A stretch of DNA of 64,000 nt. It comes from Thermobifida alba (GTDB taxonomy: Bacteria > Actinomycetota > Actinomycetes > Streptosporangiales > Streptosporangiaceae). The stretch is from positions 2,542,001 through 2,606,000 of the forward strand of contig NZ_CP051627.1 of the NCBI RefSeq assembly GCF_023208015.1, read 5' to 3'. The notes below the pieces were generated by a model, which was given only the letters and a program-made list of their open reading frames with translations, did not search any database and was not told the DNA's origin. The translations under genes and the position numbers were made by a program. Shown here in pieces: positions 16,768 to 25,911 of the stretch; positions within the stretch are counted from its first letter, which is position 1, and each line of letters opens with the position of its first letter.

Positions 16768-17256
16768 TCAGTCGTCCTGCGGGGGCCGCACCACGGGCCG
16801 GTGCACGACCTCGTCGATGACCGTGAGGGTCTGCGTGGAGTTGACGCCCGGCAGCGACTGGAGGCGGGTGAGGATGAGGTCGCGCAGCTGGTCGGTGTCG
16901 GCGAGCCGCACCAGCAGCACGATGTCGGCCGAGCCCGCCACGTACCAGCAGTATTCGACTTCGGGGTAGGCGGAGATGATCTCGCGGTTGGCCCGCCAGT
17001 CGGGCTGGCTGCCGGAGACGAGGATGAGGGCGGTGATGCCGAGTCCCATCCGGGCGTGGTCGACGACGGCGGAGTAGCCGCGGATCACCCCGTCGTCGGT
17101 GAGCCGTTTGATGCGGTTGTAGGCGGTGGCGCGAGAGATGTCGGCCATCTCGGCGAGTTCGGTGACGCCGATGCGCGCGTCCCTGGCGAGCGCGTCGATG
17201 ATCACCCGGTCGACCTTGTCGGGCAGCCGTCTGGGCCGCCGCTCGTCACTGGCCAC
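16768..17256 (-). CDS. Lrp/AsnC family transcriptional regulator
   Basis: The protein has 162 residues. The N-terminal winged helix contains LPDKVDRVIIDALARDARIG and ISRATAYNRIKRLTDDGVI. The C-terminal ligand-binding (RAM) domain contains YCWYVAGSADIVLLVRLAD and LPGVNSTQTLTVIDEVVHR. Such proteins sense amino acids and often control adjacent genes. The GTG at 17256 is chosen because GGAAGGCGGAG lies just before it; longer in-frame starts to 17337 exist. The 209-bp upstream gap to the next gene has a small TTCCCC/GGGGAA hairpin at 17381-17398. Confidence 0.9.
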   Translation of the reverse strand: MASDERRPRRLPDKVDRVIIDALARDARIGVTELAEMADISRATAYNRIKRLTDDGVIRGYSAVVDHARMGLGITALILVSGSQPDWRANREIISAYPEVEYCWYVAGSADIVLLVRLADTDQLRDLILTRLQSLPGVNSTQTLTVIDEVVHRPVVRPPQDD

Positions 17257-17465
17257 TGCTCCGCCTTCCACTTCCCCGATCTCTCCCCCGACTCTCCCTC
17301 GAAAGAAATAACCAAGGGGGGAAAGCCCCGTCCACACATTTCTCAGGAGTTGAGACTAGAAAAGCGGCCTACCAGCGATTTTCCCCAAAAGTGGGGAAGA
17401 GCACACCAAAGGCCGCGTGGTCGGGGGCAGCGAGTCGAGTTCCGACACCGTCACAAGGAGGTCTG

Positions 17466-17813
17466 ATGCCTGTTCCCGGCACGGTCCGCGACCGCCTGCG
17501 CGGTTTCCTCCCGGTGGACGCCGAGATCCGCTACGTGTTCCCCGCTGCCTGGAACGATTCGGCGTCCTGCTACGTGGTGGTCACCAACACCTCCGTGGTG
17601 GTCGTGGCGAACCGCAGGTTCCGCAAGAAACACCCGCACCAGGTGTGGCGGGTCTTTCCCCGGGAGGTCCGCATCGGTCCCGTCGACACCCACCTGTCCC
17701 CCACCTTCGAACTCGGCGGCCGGGAGTTCTGGGTGGACGAGGAATACGTCCCGGTCATCAATGCCGCCGACGCGGAACTCACTCCGGGGTCCCTGCCCCC
17801 GGACCCGCTGTGA
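17466..17813 (+). CDS. Conserved hypothetical protein
   Basis: The protein has 115 residues with an excellent ribosome binding site (AAGGAGGT, 5 bp before the ATG). Predicted mostly beta: IRYVFPAAWNDSASCYVVVT, SVVVVANRRFRKK, VWRVFPREVRIGPVD, FELGGREFWVDEEY. The layout resembles small PH-like domains found alone in actinobacteria, but that is a pattern guess. No signal peptide or membrane span. It is divergent from the Lrp gene. Confidence 0.7.
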   Translation: MPVPGTVRDRLRGFLPVDAEIRYVFPAAWNDSASCYVVVTNTSVVVVANRRFRKKHPHQVWRVFPREVRIGPVDTHLSPTFELGGREFWVDEEYVPVINAADAELTPGSLPPDPL

Positions 17814-17853
17814 GAACGGAAGCGGGCCGGCCACCCGACCGCCTGCATGGCCA

Positions 17854-17911
17854 TGATCTTGACAAGAACGGCCCGTGTTCTGCGGTTTGGTGCCCCACGG
17901 TGTCAAGATCA
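17854..17911. repeat. Nested inverted repeat between convergent genes
   Basis: TGATCTTGACA (17854-17864) and TGTCAAGATCA (17901-17911) form an 11-bp perfect outer stem. Directly inside it, AGAAC (17865-17869) and GTTCT (17877-17881) form a second hairpin. The stop codon of the anti-sigma kinase gene lies inside the right arm. It could be a bidirectional terminator or a MITE-like end pair. Confidence 0.55.
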
Positions 17912-18412
17912 CCACGGTCGGCGGCAGCGGGTGAACGCGGGCAGCGGGGGCTCGAACACCGCCCACACCGCGTGGCCGCCGTCCTCGGTGGTCCACCGCC
18001 CCCAGTCGGTGCTCAGGGCCGCCACCAGCCGCAGGCCCCGCCCGCCCACGGTGAACGGGTGCACGTCGGGCCGGACCTGCGGGCTGCGCGGCCGCCCCGT
18101 CACCGGGTCGGGTCTGGGTCCTTCGTCGGCCACCGACACCAGGACCAGACCGGTACGCAGCCCCGACAGGCTCACCGACACCTTGCCGCCCTGACCGCTG
18201 ACGCTGTGCTGGCAGGCGTTGGCGAACAGCTCCGCCACGACCAGTTCGGCGTCGTCAGCCGCGTGCGGGAAACCGATGAGGCTGCCCCGGACCCGGTGTC
18301 TCAGGTCCGGGCAGAGTACGGGATCACCCGGCATTTCCCAGAACTCCGAGACCACACACAGACGATCGGAGTCAGCCCCGGAGTCGTCGTTGGTGTTCGC
18401 GGTGTCGGTCAT
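17909..18412 (-). CDS. ATP-binding anti-sigma factor kinase (RsbW/HATPase_c_2 type)
   Basis: The protein has 167 residues from the ATG, 168 from an adjacent TTG. A single GHKL ATPase domain: N-box DDAELVVAELFANACQHS, G1 box VSVADEGPRPDP, and GGRGLRLVAALSTDWG. There is no sensor or phosphoacceptor, as in RsbW/SpoIIAB-like kinases that bind sigma factors or phosphorylate STAS antagonists. It follows a small unknown gene with an ATGA overlap, and the pair resembles streptomycete regulator modules. The last codons fall within an inverted repeat, so the C-terminus may have been replaced. Confidence 0.88.
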   Translation of the reverse strand: MTDTANTNDDSGADSDRLCVVSEFWEMPGDPVLCPDLRHRVRGSLIGFPHAADDAELVVAELFANACQHSVSGQGGKVSVSLSGLRTGLVLVSVADEGPRPDPVTGRPRSPQVRPDVHPFTVGGRGLRLVAALSTDWGRWTTEDGGHAVWAVFEPPLPAFTRCRRPW

Positions 18413-18729
18413 CAAGCCGCTCCCCTCAGCATGGCGCGACGTGCAGCCACCAGGTTCACCCGGGAGCGTGACACATCTTCCGAGGTCACGCGGCCGTTTT
18501 CGCAGAGTTCAGCGGCCGCTCCGGTTACCCGCGACACATGCGCGGACCTGGTGCGCCCCCAGATGAACCACTGGTTTCCGGACGAATCCCGCACCACGTC
18601 CACGGGGACGAGGCGGGTGGGCGTGCGGCCGTACGGCACGGGTGAGCGGGCTTCCCGGGGGAGCGGGACGCAGTCCAGTTCCAGAGCGTGGAGCTGCTGT
18701 TCGTGCCGGATGTCGTAGCCTGGCCCCAC
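18412..18729 (-). CDS. Small hypothetical protein coupled to the anti-sigma kinase
   Basis: About 105 residues, starting at a GTG with GGGGGA about 10 bases upstream; a TTG at 18744 would add five residues. The sequence has GYDIRHEQQLHALELDCVPL, WFIWGRTRSAHVSRVTGAAA and a basic C-terminus (SRSRVNLVAARRAM). No membrane span, signal or domain that I recognise. Its stop overlaps the anti-sigma kinase start by ATGA, so co-expression is likely and a partner role is possible. Confidence 0.6.
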   Translation of the reverse strand: MGPGYDIRHEQQLHALELDCVPLPREARSPVPYGRTPTRLVPVDVVRDSSGNQWFIWGRTRSAHVSRVTGAAAELCENGRVTSEDVSRSRVNLVAARRAMLRGAA

Positions 18730-18792
18730 GACCCTGTCCCCCAAGCCACCGACCCCCGCCGGAATGGCTCTGGGGACGGGGTCGTCGCACGG

Positions 18793-19590
18793 TCAGATCT
18801 TCTTCAGCACGTCCGCGAGCAGCGTGCCCACCTTCGCGGCCGCGGCGCGGCCGGTGCGGAGGACGTCCTCGTGGTTGACGGGACCGGGGCCGAGGCCCGC
18901 GGCGGGGTTGGTGACGAGGGACAGGGCGAGCACGCGGGCGCCGAGTTCGCGGGCGGCGATGGCCTCCAGGACCGTGGACATGCCCACCAGGTCCGCCCCC
19001 AGGGTGCGGAGCATGCGGACCTCGGCGGGGGTTTCGAAGTGCGGACCGGGCACGGCCGCGTACACGGCTTCCGGCAGGGCCGGGTCCACTTCGCGGGCCA
19101 GTGCCCGCAGTTCGGGGCTGTAGGCGTCGGTGAGGTCCACGAAGCGGGGGCCGACGACCGGGGAGCGTCCCGTCAGGTTGATGTGGTCGGCGACCAGCGC
19201 CAGCCGGCCCGGTGCCAGGTCCGGGTCGAGGGACCCGGCGGCATTGGTCAGCACGATCGTGTCGGCGCCGGCCGCGACCGCGGTGCGGACGCTGTGCACC
19301 ACCGTGTCCGGGTCGTGCCCCTCGTACAGGTGGGGGCGGCCGAGGAACACCAGCAGCTCGCCGCGGTGGCCGGGCACGCTGCGCACCACGCCGTGGTGGC
19401 CCAGCGCGGCCGGCTCCACGAACCCGGGCAGCAGGGTGGCGTCGAGTTCGACGCGGGGGGCGCCCAGTGCGTCGGCCGCCGCCTCCCAGCCCGAGCCGAG
19501 GACCACCGCGGCGGTGTAGCGGTCCACCCCGGTGCGGGCGCGCAGCCGGTCGGCCGCCGCTCGGGCGCGTGCGTGTGCCTGGATGCTCAC
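18793..19590 (-). CDS. Purine nucleoside phosphorylase
   Basis: The protein has 265 residues of the trimeric PNP (type II, DeoD2/PunA) family, phosphorolysing inosine and guanosine to base plus ribose-1-phosphate. Motifs: phosphate-binding VVLGSGW, GHHGVVRSVPGHRG, the FLGRPHLYEGHDP loop, LTNAAGSLDP, GPHFETPAEVRMLRTLGADLVGMS, and the purine-contacting VTNPAAGLGPGPVNHEDVL. The GTG is preferred to an in-frame start seven codons upstream because GGAGGAGAAG lies at the right distance. It is a stand-alone gene. Confidence 0.95.
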   Translation of the reverse strand: MSIQAHARARAAADRLRARTGVDRYTAAVVLGSGWEAAADALGAPRVELDATLLPGFVEPAALGHHGVVRSVPGHRGELLVFLGRPHLYEGHDPDTVVHSVRTAVAAGADTIVLTNAAGSLDPDLAPGRLALVADHINLTGRSPVVGPRFVDLTDAYSPELRALAREVDPALPEAVYAAVPGPHFETPAEVRMLRTLGADLVGMSTVLEAIAARELGARVLALSLVTNPAAGLGPGPVNHEDVLRTGRAAAAKVGTLLADVLKKI

Positions 19591-19744
19591 CTGTTCTTCT
19601 CCTCCTCCCACCCGCGGAGAACGCGGGAAACGATCACCCTACTCGCGGAAACCGCCGTCCAGCCTCCCTTCGGCGGGGAGCCGGGGCGTGTCCACCGTCC
19701 CAACGCTGCCCTACGCTGAGGCTGCGAAGGAGAGGAGACACGCC

Positions 19745-20422
19745 TTGGCGGAGTTCCGGCTGTCCAGTGACGACGATGTCGACCTGCGCAAACTCGCCAC
19801 GGCCCTGGTGGAGTCGCAGGGGTGGCCGCGGGAGCGGGTGAGCGTGTGGGACAACCGCGACGGCGAGGTCGTGGTGACCGTGGACGACGCGGTGCTGCGC
19901 CCGCCGGAGCCGAACCCGCTGAACCGGCCCGTGCACACGCCCCGGGAGGTGCACCGCGCCTGTGAGCTGCTGCGCCGCGAGGACCCGTCGCTGGCGGGGG
20001 TGGACTTCGGCGTGTTCCGCGCCGAGGCCGCCCGGTTCTTCGCCGCCGGGTGGTCGGTGGCGGACCTGCGGCACGCGCTGACGGCCCGCCCCGACGGGCT
20101 GCCCTGGCCGCGCGGCGAGGGCTACCAGGGCACCGAGTGGCTGGAGCACCGGCTGCGGCACTGGAAGACCCCCACCGGCGACATCCGGCCGTCGGTCTCC
20201 CAGGAGGAGGCGCAGCTGCGGGTGGTGGGCCGCACCGGGCTCCCCGCGGACCTGGGGCTGCCCGAGGACGGGGCGGGGCCGCGGCCGGCGGCGCGGCCCG
20301 AGGTGGCGCGTGCCGCGATCGACGACGCCCGACGGCTGCTGCGCGCCCAGGCCCGCACCACCAGCGACGCGCTGGTGCACCGGGACCGCACGGCCGCGCG
20401 GATGTCGCGCACCGACCGTTGA
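19745..20422 (+). CDS. Hypothetical protein, unknown function
   Basis: The protein has 225 residues from a TTG preceded by GAAGGAGAGGAG. It is charged, soluble and mostly helical by appearance. The middle segment (HTPREVHRACELLRREDPS followed by a GWSVADLRHALTARPDG helix) looks like a small helical DNA- or protein-binding module. A conserved-looking GYQGTEWLEHRLRHWK follows. I cannot assign a family. Its C-terminal helix is rich in Arg and Ala. Confidence 0.65.
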   Translation: MAEFRLSSDDDVDLRKLATALVESQGWPRERVSVWDNRDGEVVVTVDDAVLRPPEPNPLNRPVHTPREVHRACELLRREDPSLAGVDFGVFRAEAARFFAAGWSVADLRHALTARPDGLPWPRGEGYQGTEWLEHRLRHWKTPTGDIRPSVSQEEAQLRVVGRTGLPADLGLPEDGAGPRPAARPEVARAAIDDARRLLRAQARTTSDALVHRDRTAARMSRTDR

Positions 20423-20764
20423 GGTTGTCATCCGCGCGTGATCTTTGACCGAGGTTTCACCAGCTCGGGATGTTGCCGCAAACGGTGGCGGCGGGTCCGG
20501 GGCGGGACCGCGGCCTAGAGTGTGGAGCACCGCTTCCGGTTCGGACCTCGGACCGGAGCCGGGGTACCGGCTCCGTCGTCCCGCCGGTGGGGGCGGTGGT
20601 GGCTGTCGACGCTGTCGACCGGATGCGTCGGACCGTACGGACCTGCGGACCGCGCATCGTGTTGTCTCTCGGCCTGGCGCTTGGCCTGACAACCGCCCCG
20701 GCCCCGGTGCTGGCGCACCGGGGCCGGGGCGGTCCGTCTGTGCCCGCCGGTCGGCGGGCGGCGC
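20423..20764. other. Intergenic stretch with an MFS-side terminator
   Basis: No gene I trust. A plus-strand frame around 20620-20730 translates to a signal-peptide-like segment but has no ribosome binding site and runs through a terminator hairpin. GC-rich inverted pieces are present, for example near 20540-20590. The strong hairpin at its right end is listed separately. Confidence 0.45.
20693..20732 (-). terminator. Strong terminator hairpin of the MFS gene
   Basis: A perfect 18-bp stem (CCGCCCCGGCCCCGGTGC with its complement) around a TGGC loop, 33 bp past the MFS stop on the minus strand. Confidence 0.8.
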
Positions 20765-22333
20765 TCACACGTGCACGGCGGGTTCGGCCGCGCGGGCGGT
20801 GCGCATGAACAGCGCCAGCCCAGCCGCGGCCGCCATGACGACGGCGGCGATGCCGAACGCCAGGTGCAGGCCGTCCAGGAACGCCGCGTGGCTGGCCCGG
20901 GTGACCGCGTGCACCACCTCGGCGGCCGCGCCGTCGGGGACGACCGCGCCGCCCTGCGCGACCGTGCTCTGCATGTCCGCGGCCTGCCCGGCATCCGGAG
21001 CGGCCAGGCCCGCCGCCCGGTAGTGGCCGGGCAGGGTCGCGACGATCACCGTGGACATCACCGCGCCCAGCACCGCCGTGCCCAGCGAGCCGCCCAGCTG
21101 CATCGCGGACTGCTGCATGCCGGAGGCGACCCCCGCCAGCCGCATCGGCACGTTGCCGACGATCGCGGCGGTCGCGCCGGTCATCACCAGGCTCAGGCCC
21201 GCGCCCAGCAGCACGAACGCCGCCGTGACGTAGCCGAACGCGGTGTCGGTGTCCAGCCTGGCCAGCAGGAACAGTCCGGCCGCGCTGGACACCAGCCCGG
21301 CGACGGTGGGGGTCTTCGCGCCGATCCGGTCCAGCAGGCGCCCCGCCAGCGGGGAGGCCACGCCCATCGTCAGCATCAGCGGCAGCAGGAACGTCCCGGC
21401 CCGGGTCGGGGACAGGCCGAGCACGCCCTGCAGGTAGAAGGTGACGAAGAACAGGGAGCCCATCAGGCTCAGCGCCATGAGCAGCATGAGCACCACGCCG
21501 ATGGACACCGACGGGTGGCGGAACATGCCCAGCGGCAGCAGCGGGTCGGCGGGACGGCGCTCCCACAGCACGAACACCGTGCCGAACACGCCGAAGACCG
21601 CGAGGGGCGCGAGGGTGGACACGGCGGTCCAGCCCGCGGTGGGGGCCTCCACCAGCGACCACACCAGGGCGAAGATCGCGACGGTGAGCAGGGCGACCCC
21701 GGTCAGGTCGAAGCGGGCGCCGGTGTCGGCGGGCCGGTCCGCCGACAGCAGCCACAGGCCCAGGCCCAGCGCGACCGCGCCGACGGGCACGTTCACGTAG
21801 AACGCGGCCTGCCAGCCGAACGCGCTGACCAGCACGCCGCCGACGATCGGCCCGGCGGCGTTGGCGGCGCTGAGCAGGCTGCCGAACAGGCCGAAGGCGC
21901 GGCCCAGCCGGTGCGGCGGGAAGCTGGCGCGCAGCAGGCCCATCGCGGCGGGGCTGAGGACCGCGCCGAACAGTCCCTGGAGGATGCGGAAGGCCACCAG
22001 CGCGGCCACGCCCGACGACAGGGCGATCGCCACGGAGGCCGCGACGAACCCCACCACGCCCACCAGGTACATGCGGCGGTGGCCGAAGCGGTCGCCGAGC
22101 TTGCCCGCGGTGATCAGGAACACGGCCAGGCCCAGCAGGTAGCCGTGGGTGACCCACTGGAGTTCGGCCAGGGACGCCTGGAGGTCGCGGCCGATCGCGG
22201 GGTTGGCGACCGCGACGATGGTGCCGTCCAGCGCCACCATCATCACGCCGAAGGAGATGGCCACCAGGGTGGCCCAGGGACTGCCGCGCAGGCCGCGTGC
22301 CGCGGCTCGGGCAGGTGGAGTCGTGGTGGTCAA
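20765..22333 (-). CDS. MFS multidrug exporter, DHA2 (EmrB/QacA) family
   Basis: The protein has 522 residues and about 14 membrane spans, matching DHA2 drug:proton antiporters. Motif D-like LDGTIVAVANPAIG lies in span 1, motif A GKLGDRFGHRRMYLVGV follows span 2, and motif C-like GPIVGGVLVSAFGWQAAFYVNVP is in span 5. It should export hydrophobic or cationic compounds in exchange for protons. The start is a TTG with GGGGGA upstream. No TetR or MarR regulator is adjacent. Transcription likely ends at the hairpin 33 bp downstream. Confidence 0.93.
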   Translation of the reverse strand: MTTTTPPARAAARGLRGSPWATLVAISFGVMMVALDGTIVAVANPAIGRDLQASLAELQWVTHGYLLGLAVFLITAGKLGDRFGHRRMYLVGVVGFVAASVAIALSSGVAALVAFRILQGLFGAVLSPAAMGLLRASFPPHRLGRAFGLFGSLLSAANAAGPIVGGVLVSAFGWQAAFYVNVPVGAVALGLGLWLLSADRPADTGARFDLTGVALLTVAIFALVWSLVEAPTAGWTAVSTLAPLAVFGVFGTVFVLWERRPADPLLPLGMFRHPSVSIGVVLMLLMALSLMGSLFFVTFYLQGVLGLSPTRAGTFLLPLMLTMGVASPLAGRLLDRIGAKTPTVAGLVSSAAGLFLLARLDTDTAFGYVTAAFVLLGAGLSLVMTGATAAIVGNVPMRLAGVASGMQQSAMQLGGSLGTAVLGAVMSTVIVATLPGHYRAAGLAAPDAGQAADMQSTVAQGGAVVPDGAAAEVVHAVTRASHAAFLDGLHLAFGIAAVVMAAAAGLALFMRTARAAEPAVHV

Positions 22334-22405
22334 GGGGTCCCCCGATTGACGAGTCTTCGATCAGGGGCCGAGGTTAGGACAGGCTGCGATGTCCGGAAAA
22401 CCCGT

Positions 22406-23692
22406 TTACTGGGGGTCGCTCGGCTCGGTCGGCGCCGCCCCGGGGGAAGGCGGCCCGTCGGACGGGCGCGGCCCGCTCCCGCGTACCGCGAGGTCGGCGG
22501 CGCTGCCGAGGAGGCGTTCCAGGGGCCCCCGGCCCCGCCGCGCCCGCCACACGGCGGCGAAGAGCAGCGCTCCTGTGACGAAGATCTCCCACATCCACGG
22601 CGGCGCGTCCCCGGTGGGGTCGCCCAGCGCCGCGAGCACCACGAGGTGGCCCACGTAGCAGGTCAGCGCCATCGACCCGGCGGCGGCCAGCGGGTAGACG
22701 CCCCAGCGCAGCAGGTCGGCGGCGACCAGGCAGGCCACCAGCACCAGCAGGGCGGCGCCCACGGCCCCGACGATCTCGAAGGTGGTGCCGCTGTGCGGGG
22801 AGGCCACCAGCAGCCACGCCGGGGTGTCGGTGGGCACGGTGCCGTGCCGGGAGGCGATCTCCTCCTCGGCGGCGACCCGCAGGACCGCCCAGCCCTCCGG
22901 CGACACCGACCCCGCCGCGGTGCCGAAGTAGGCGGGGACGAAGACCGCGGCGATCCGGTCGACGGCGCCCAGCGGGTACAGCAGCAGCCACGACAGTCCC
23001 TGGCCGAGCAGCACCAGGACCGCCCCGACGCCGGCCAGCGCGCCGCGCACCGCCGTGGAGCGCAGGTCGAGGCGGCCCACCGCCATCCCCGCGACCACGA
23101 ACGCCATGAAGGTGCACGCCGGGTAGTAGCCGTTGAGGAGGAAGTCGCCGACGCCGGTGATGGAGGCGGGCGGCGAGCCGGGGTCCCCCAGCGCCGCGCG
23201 GAGCAGGAACGACAGTTGCGGGCCGAGCAGGGCCACGCCCGCGGCGACGGCGGCCAGCGCCGCCGCGCCCAGCCGCAGCAGCGGCAGCGCCAGCAGGAAG
23301 TAGCCCGCGTAGTAGACCAGGATGATCGCGACCGAGGTGTCCAGCAGGTCCGCGAACACTCCGATCACGGCGAGCAGCGCGGCACGCACCAGGATCTTCA
23401 CCCTCACCCGGTGCAGCGGCTCGCCGTGCAGCGGGGTCTGCCGCCCCGACAGCAGCGACAGGGACACCCCGGCCAGGAACGCGAACAGCGCGGAGGAGCG
23501 GCCCCGCATCAGCTCGTGGGCGGTCTCGGCGACGGGTCCGTCCAGTGCGCCCAGCGAGGTGACGCCCAGGTGGACGGCGAACATGCCGAACACCGCCAGG
23601 GCCCGGGCGACGTCCACGCCGACCAGCCGTCCCGGTTCCGGCCAGGGGACGGGGAGACGCGGGTGGCGTGCTGCGGGTTGCTGGTGCGACAC
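22406..23692 (-). CDS. Multi-span membrane protein of the DUF418/acyltransferase type
   Basis: About 428 residues with around nine or ten membrane spans. The start region GVDVARALAVFGMFAVHLGV resembles the N-terminus of membrane acyltransferases (heparan-glucosaminide N-acetyltransferase/DUF418 families), followed by RGRSSALFAFLAGVSLSLLSG and a C-terminal MALTCYVGHLVVLAAL block. Substrate unknown, presumably a cell-surface acyl acceptor. The GTG at 23692 is chosen because hydrophobic sequence begins shortly after; ribosome-binding evidence is weak. The C-terminal tail is Pro/Gly-rich and cytoplasmic. Confidence 0.75.
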   Translation of the reverse strand: MSHQQPAARHPRLPVPWPEPGRLVGVDVARALAVFGMFAVHLGVTSLGALDGPVAETAHELMRGRSSALFAFLAGVSLSLLSGRQTPLHGEPLHRVRVKILVRAALLAVIGVFADLLDTSVAIILVYYAGYFLLALPLLRLGAAALAAVAAGVALLGPQLSFLLRAALGDPGSPPASITGVGDFLLNGYYPACTFMAFVVAGMAVGRLDLRSTAVRGALAGVGAVLVLLGQGLSWLLLYPLGAVDRIAAVFVPAYFGTAAGSVSPEGWAVLRVAAEEEIASRHGTVPTDTPAWLLVASPHSGTTFEIVGAVGAALLVLVACLVAADLLRWGVYPLAAAGSMALTCYVGHLVVLAALGDPTGDAPPWMWEIFVTGALLFAAVWRARRGRGPLERLLGSAADLAVRGSGPRPSDGPPSPGAAPTEPSDPQ

Positions 23693-23792
23693 GGGGACCA
23701 GACTAGGGGGTCGCGTGTCGGCTTCCGCTAAGAGAACCGGCCCCTCCGCCCCGGGCCGGGACGTCTCCGCCCCGGCCCGCCCCCGCGGTCGG

Positions 23793-25766
23793 CTACCCGT
23801 CGGCGCCCTGCCGGGCCAGACCGGCGAAGTAGTCCAGGGCCTCCGGGTTGGCCAGGGAGTCGCGGCTGGCCACCCGCTCCGGCGGCTCCCCCATGAGGAT
23901 GCGTTTGACCGGCACCTCCAGCACCTTGCCGGACAGGGTGCGCGGGACCGCGGCGATGGCGCGCACCCCGTCGGGCACGTGCCGGGGCGAGCAGTCCTCG
24001 CGGATGCCGCGGGCGATCCGCGCCACCAGGTCGTCGTCGAGCTCCGCGCCCTCGCGCAGCACCACGAACAGTTCGATGCGGGAGCCGCCGTCGGGCTGCG
24101 GCACGTCGACGACCAGGGCGTCGAGGACCTCCTCGCGGGCCAGCACCGACCGGTAGATCTCGCTGGTGCCCATGCGCACCCCGCCCCGGTTGATGGTGGA
24201 GTCGGAGCGGCCGTAGATGATCGCGGTGCCGCGTTCGGTGATCTCGATCCAGTCGCCGTGCCGCCACACGCCCGGGTACACGGAGAAGTAGCTGTCGCGC
24301 AGCCGGGAGCCGTCGGCATCGCCCCAGAAGTAGAGCGGCATGGACGGCGCGGGGCGGGTCACCACCAGTTCGCCGACCTCGCCGACGAGTTCGTTGCCGT
24401 CGGGGTCCCAGGAGGCCACCGCCATGCCCAGGGAGCGGGCCTGGATCTCGCCCTGGTGGACGGGCAGCGTGGGCACGCCGCCGACCAGGCAGCTGCACAC
24501 GTCGGTGCCGCCGCTGGTGGAGAACAGCCACAGGTCGGAGCCGAACTCCTGGTAGCACCAGGCGAAGCCCTCCGGCGACAGCGGGGAGCCGGTGGAGCCG
24601 ATGGCGTGCAGCGCCGACAGGTCCCGGCCCCGCTTCGGGTGGATTCCGGCCTTCATGCAGCTCGACAGGTATCCGGCGCTGGTGCCGAAGACGGTGACGC
24701 CGGCGCGTTCGGCCAGGTCCCACAGCGCGCCCAGGTCGGGGTGGGCGGGGCTGCCGTCGTACAGCACGATGGAGGCGTCCGTCAGCAGCACGCTGACCAG
24801 GAAGTTCCACATCATCCAGCCGGTGGTGGTGAACCAGAACACCCGGTCGCCGTCCTGGGCGTCCAGGTGCAGGTGCAGGTTCTTCAGCTGCTCCAGCAGG
24901 ATGCCGCCGTGGCCGTGCACGATGGCCTTGGGCAGGCCGGTGGTGCCCGAGGAGTACAGCACCCACAGCGGGTGGTCGAAGGGCAGCGGGGTGAACTCCA
25001 GGTCCGCGCCGCGCCCGGCGGCTTCGAACTCGTCCCAGGGCAGGGTGTCGGCGACCGGTTCGCCGCCCAGGTACGGCAGGACGACGGTGTGCTCCAGGGT
25101 GGGCAGTCCGTCGCGCAGCGCCTTGAGCACGTCGCGGCGGTCGAAGTCCCGGCCACCGTAGCGGTAGCCGTCCACGGCCAGCAGCACCTTCGGTTCGATC
25201 TGCGCGAACCGGTCGAGGACGCTGCGCACCCCGAAGTCGGGCGAGCACGACGACCAGGTGGCGCCGATGGCGGCGCAGGCGAAGAACGCAGCCGCCGCCT
25301 CGGCGATGTTGGGCAGGTAGGCGACGACCCGGTCGCCGGGGCCCACGCCCAGGCCGCGCAGGGCCGCGGCGATCGCGGCGGTGCGCCGCCGCAGCTCCCC
25401 CCAGGTCCACTCGGTCAGCGGGCGCAGTTCGGAGGCGTGGCGGATGGCGACGGCCGTGTCGTCGCGGTCGCGGAAGACGTGTTCGGCGTAGTTGAGCGTC
25501 GCGCCGGGGAACCAGACGGCGCCGGGCATCGCCTCCTCGGCGAGGACGGCGGTGTGGGGGGTGGCCGAGCGCACCCCGTAGTACTCCCAGATCGCGGACC
25601 AGAAGCCGTCGAGGTCGGTGACCGACCAGCGCCACAACGCGTCGTAGTCGGGGGCGTCGACGCCGCGGTGCTCGCGGACCCAGCGCGTGAACGCGGTGAG
25701 GTTGGCGCGTTCGCGGCGCGCCTCGTCGGGGCTCCACAGGACCGGCGGCTGTGGCTTGTGTGTCAT
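23793..25766 (-). CDS. Acetoacetyl-CoA synthetase
   Basis: The protein has 657 residues, normal for acetoacetate-CoA ligase of the ANL superfamily, which makes acetoacetyl-CoA from acetoacetate, ATP and CoA. The N-terminal region has WEYYGVRSATPHT and the VWFPGATLNYAEH motif typical of this family. The P-loop is LYSSGTTGLPKAIVHGHGG, then FWFTTTGWMMWN, and the late motifs GDWIEITERGTAIIYGRSDST and the catalytic Lys region RTLSGKVLEVPVKRIL. The ATG with GAAGAGG upstream is chosen over an upstream TTG-type extension. Confidence 0.95.
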   Translation of the reverse strand: MTHKPQPPVLWSPDEARRERANLTAFTRWVREHRGVDAPDYDALWRWSVTDLDGFWSAIWEYYGVRSATPHTAVLAEEAMPGAVWFPGATLNYAEHVFRDRDDTAVAIRHASELRPLTEWTWGELRRRTAAIAAALRGLGVGPGDRVVAYLPNIAEAAAAFFACAAIGATWSSCSPDFGVRSVLDRFAQIEPKVLLAVDGYRYGGRDFDRRDVLKALRDGLPTLEHTVVLPYLGGEPVADTLPWDEFEAAGRGADLEFTPLPFDHPLWVLYSSGTTGLPKAIVHGHGGILLEQLKNLHLHLDAQDGDRVFWFTTTGWMMWNFLVSVLLTDASIVLYDGSPAHPDLGALWDLAERAGVTVFGTSAGYLSSCMKAGIHPKRGRDLSALHAIGSTGSPLSPEGFAWCYQEFGSDLWLFSTSGGTDVCSCLVGGVPTLPVHQGEIQARSLGMAVASWDPDGNELVGEVGELVVTRPAPSMPLYFWGDADGSRLRDSYFSVYPGVWRHGDWIEITERGTAIIYGRSDSTINRGGVRMGTSEIYRSVLAREEVLDALVVDVPQPDGGSRIELFVVLREGAELDDDLVARIARGIREDCSPRHVPDGVRAIAAVPRTLSGKVLEVPVKRILMGEPPERVASRDSLANPEALDYFAGLARQGADG

Positions 25767-25911
25767 GGGTGCGACCTCTTCGTGGACGCGGGGAGCACCG
25801 GGTGCGGCCACAGCGCTCCCCCGGGTGAGGAGTGTTCTGCACCACATCTAACACGGAGGGGCGCGGAAACCGTATGGGGAAAACGCCCACAAACCGAACC
25901 GATTGCTGGGG

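Noticed and set aside
20470-20808. Frame with a signal-peptide-like segment
   Set aside because: It runs through the MFS terminator hairpin, has no ribosome binding site and overlaps the MFS gene antisense.
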